From positions 1 to 7,736 of the forward strand of contig CADAPN010000087.1 of NCBI GenBank assembly GCA_902789835.1: 7,736 nucleotides of DNA, in the 5' to 3' direction. Shown one piece after another: positions 5,838 to 7,736 of this stretch; the first letter of the stretch is position 1; each line of letters begins with the position of its first letter. The stretch comes from Oscillospiraceae bacterium. GTDB lineage: Bacteria; Bacillota_A; Clostridia; Oscillospirales; Oscillospiraceae. Under the pieces are notes generated by a model, which did not search any database, was not told the origin of the DNA, and saw only the letters and a list, made by a program, of their open reading frames with translations. The position numbers and the translations under genes were made by a program.

Positions 5838-7736
5838 ATGTCAAATGAACTTTCCCGTCGTCAGTTTCTGAGGGGATCTCTTGCCACTGCGGCCGGGGTT
5901 GCACTGTTCGGAGCAGGTCTGAACACAAAAGGGGTCAAAGCTGCTGCCGGTATGTACACCCCGGGCACTTACAGCGCAACGGCACGGGGCATGGAGAGTG
6001 AAGTCACGGTCACGATGACCTTTGACGCGGATGCAATTACCGACGTCAAGATCGATGTGTCCGGAGAGACCGCCGGCATCGGCGCGGCCATCGGCGAGAC
6101 CATGGAGCAGGCTATCCTGGACGCGCAGGGTTACGAAATCGATGCCGTCACGGGAGCCAGCACGACCAGCGCGGCCATTCGGAAGGCGGCTGCGGCCTGC
6201 GTTGCCCAGGCTACCGGTACGGAAGTGATCATTGAAGACAACAGCACACCTGCACCGAACAATGACTGGCTCGGCGAAGAGCCCGTGGTCGCGGAAAACG
6301 AGATTACGGCCGAGTATGAGTGTGACGTGCTGGTCATCGGCGCGGGCACTTCCGGTGCCTTTGCGGCTGCGTCGGCAGCGGAGGAAGGGGTCAGGACCAT
6401 CCTGATCGAGCGCTTCTCCCATGATATGGCGAGCGGCATCCGCGACACACTTGCAGCCTGCGGTTCCCGCGAGCAGAAGGAAGACGGGGACGATGTGGAT
6501 AAGACCACAGCGATCAACCACCTCTGCAACTGGAGCCAGGGTTACACCCGCCGCAGCCTTGCCAAGCTCTGGGCGGACAACAGCGGAGAGACCATCGACT
6601 GGTTCACTGACCGTCTGGCTGAGGGCGGCATGGAATTCCGCCATGAGATTGATGATCACTCGCTTCCCTCCAATTATGAATTTCTGGATGTGGGACACTC
6701 TACTCAGTACACCGCCGAGTATTATGAGCAGCTCACCATGGATAAGGTGTTCGATTATGCTGTGGCAAAAGGTCTGCAGATCGATTATGAAACCACAATG
6801 GTGAAACTGGAAAAGGATGGCGAGAGAGTCTGCGGCATCATCGCGACAAACGCAGCCGGGGAGTACGTGCGTTATAAGGCGGCAAAGGGCGTGATTGTCG
6901 CCACCGGCGGCTACGGAATGAACGCCGATATGATGGCGGCTCTGCAGCCTCATACCCAGGAAATGATCGGCGTCAACTTCAACAAGGCCGGATCCAGAGG
7001 CGACGGGATCAAGGCCTGCCTCTGGGCGGGAGCGATTATGGACACGGTCCACACCTCAATGATCTTTGACCGGGCCTGCATTAAGCCGGACGAGATCGGA
7101 CTTCCGGGGCAGAGCGTGCCCGGTGCCTGGTTCTGGATGGGAAGCCAGCCCTTCCTGAAGGTCAACCTTCGCGGGGAGCGGTTCATGTGTGAATATCAGC
7201 CCTACGACTATGTTCTGCATTCTGCCTCTGGTCAGCCCGGACACACCTTTGTTGACGTCTGGGACAGCAAGTATACCGAAGACATTGAACGCTTTGCCAC
7301 CCATGGCTGCAGCCGGCTGTATCCGCATGAGAACGGAACGGCCCCGGTCTTCCCGATGGAGATGATCGTCGGAATGAACGCCGATCTGGAAGCCCAGGGC
7401 TATATTGTCCGTGCCGACAGCATCGAGGAACTCGCCGAGAAGCTGAATATCCCCGTGGATACGTTTAAGGCGACGGTTGAACGTTACAACGAACTGGCGG
7501 CGAAAGGAGTCGACGAGGATTTTGGAAAGGAAAGCTACCGGCTCTCCACGCTGGATACAGCGCCTTACTTCGGCACACGCCAATGCGGCGGCTACTTTAT
7601 CTGCACCATGGACGGCATCCAGATTGATGACAATCTGCATGCAATTCGCGCCGACGGAAGCCCGATCGAGGGCCTCTATGTCGTAGGCGACTGCTCCGGA
7701 AACTACTTCGCCGGAAGCTACCCCAACCTGATGGGC
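5838..7736 (+). CDS. Tat-exported FMN/FAD flavoprotein reductase (fumarate reductase-like), 3' partial
   Basis: 633 codons are visible, and the frame is open at the window end, so the C-terminus is missing. AAAAGGAG (5822-5829) lies eight bases before the ATG. A Tat signal is clear: SRRQFLRG (6-13), a hydrophobic stretch 14-29, and an Ala-rich cleavage region near 35-37, so the protein acts outside the membrane. An FMN_bind domain (about 40-125) holds DAVTGAST (102-109), the ApbE-type covalent flavin site. A FAD_binding_2 / fumarate reductase-like domain follows from about 162. It has VIGAGTSGA (167-174) with E191 ending the second strand, VATGGYG (354-360), and LYVVGDCSG (613-621). This domain order is that of soluble extracytosolic respiratory reductases that pass electrons via FMN to FAD and on to an organic acceptor. 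The fumarate-binding Arg/His positions are not conserved, so the acceptor is unknown. The divergent LysR gene is its probable regulator. Confidence 0.9.
   Translation, partial: MSNELSRRQFLRGSLATAAGVALFGAGLNTKGVKAAAGMYTPGTYSATARGMESEVTVTMTFDADAITDVKIDVSGETAGIGAAIGETMEQAILDAQGYEIDAVTGASTTSAAIRKAAAACVAQATGTEVIIEDNSTPAPNNDWLGEEPVVAENEITAEYECDVLVIGAGTSGAFAAASAAEEGVRTILIERFSHDMASGIRDTLAACGSREQKEDGDDVDKTTAINHLCNWSQGYTRRSLAKLWADNSGETIDWFTDRLAEGGMEFRHEIDDHSLPSNYEFLDVGHSTQYTAEYYEQLTMDKVFDYAVAKGLQIDYETTMVKLEKDGERVCGIIATNAAGEYVRYKAAKGVIVATGGYGMNADMMAALQPHTQEMIGVNFNKAGSRGDGIKACLWAGAIMDTVHTSMIFDRACIKPDEIGLPGQSVPGAWFWMGSQPFLKVNLRGERFMCEYQPYDYVLHSASGQPGHTFVDVWDSKYTEDIERFATHGCSRLYPHENGTAPVFPMEMIVGMNADLEAQGYIVRADSIEELAEKLNIPVDTFKATVERYNELAAKGVDEDFGKESYRLSTLDTAPYFGTRQCGGYFICTMDGIQIDDNLHAIRADGSPIEGLYVVGDCSGNYFAGSYPNLMG

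Noticed and set aside
5841..7052. Long minus-strand open frame (403 codons) opposite the flavoprotein
   Set aside because: It is a shadow of GC-rich coding on the plus strand. The plus-strand frame has a Tat signal, FMN and FAD motifs and a ribosome site, while the minus frame shows no recognisable domain.
4814..7736. Idea that the LysR/flavoprotein pair acts on a tryptophan-derived compound because it neighbours the trp operon
   Set aside because: The trp operon is closed by a strong terminator, the pair has its own control region, and no sequence feature points to an indole substrate. Adjacency alone is too weak.
1..7736. CRISPR arrays, insertion sequences, tRNA or rRNA genes
   Set aside because: No regularly spaced repeats, transposase-like frames, terminal inverted repeats or tRNA/rRNA signatures were seen on either strand.

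Overview
The window holds the 3' biosynthetic part of a tryptophan operon (trpD-trpC-trpF-trpB-trpA) with its own T-box leader. It is followed by a divergent pair: a LysR-type regulator on the minus strand and a Tat-exported FMN/FAD flavoprotein on the plus strand, whose gene runs off the window end. The tRNA-sensing T-box, the strong AGGAG-type ribosome binding sites, the unfused trpC and trpF, and the GC-rich codons suggest a GC-rich member of the Bacillota. An anaerobic Clostridia lineage (Lachnospiraceae- or Oscillospiraceae-like) is most likely; this is inference from gene content, not a species call.

Region 1 (about 18-355): a complete T-box riboswitch read from the sequence. It has a Stem I with a UGG (Trp) specifier codon, a perfect Stem III, the conserved T-box core with UGGC, an antiterminator helix and a mutually exclusive Rho-independent terminator. 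Both tRNA contacts fit tRNA-Trp. Low charged tRNA-Trp should therefore switch on trpDCFBA. No promoter is visible; it must lie at or before base 1.

Region 2 (356-4721): five tightly packed genes, each overlapping the next by 4 or 8 bases and each with a Shine-Dalgarno site inside the preceding gene. Together they convert anthranilate plus PRPP to L-tryptophan. The two anthranilate synthase genes (trpE, trpG) are not in the window. TrpA carries Glu where the E. coli/Salmonella enzyme has catalytic Asp60. A nested-hairpin terminator with a T6 tract (4735-4777) closes the operon.

Region 3 (4814-7736): a LysR-family gene (minus strand) and a divergent gene for a Tat-signal, FMN_bind plus FAD_binding_2 flavoprotein. 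These share a 127-base control region with CAAG/CTTG dyads, one of them fitting T-N11-A, lying across the predicted lysR start point. The flavoprotein has the general build of respiratory fumarate/urocanate-type reductases. By eye, however, it lacks the Arg and His residues that bind and protonate fumarate, so its substrate is unknown. This regulator-reductase pair is the least explained part of the window.
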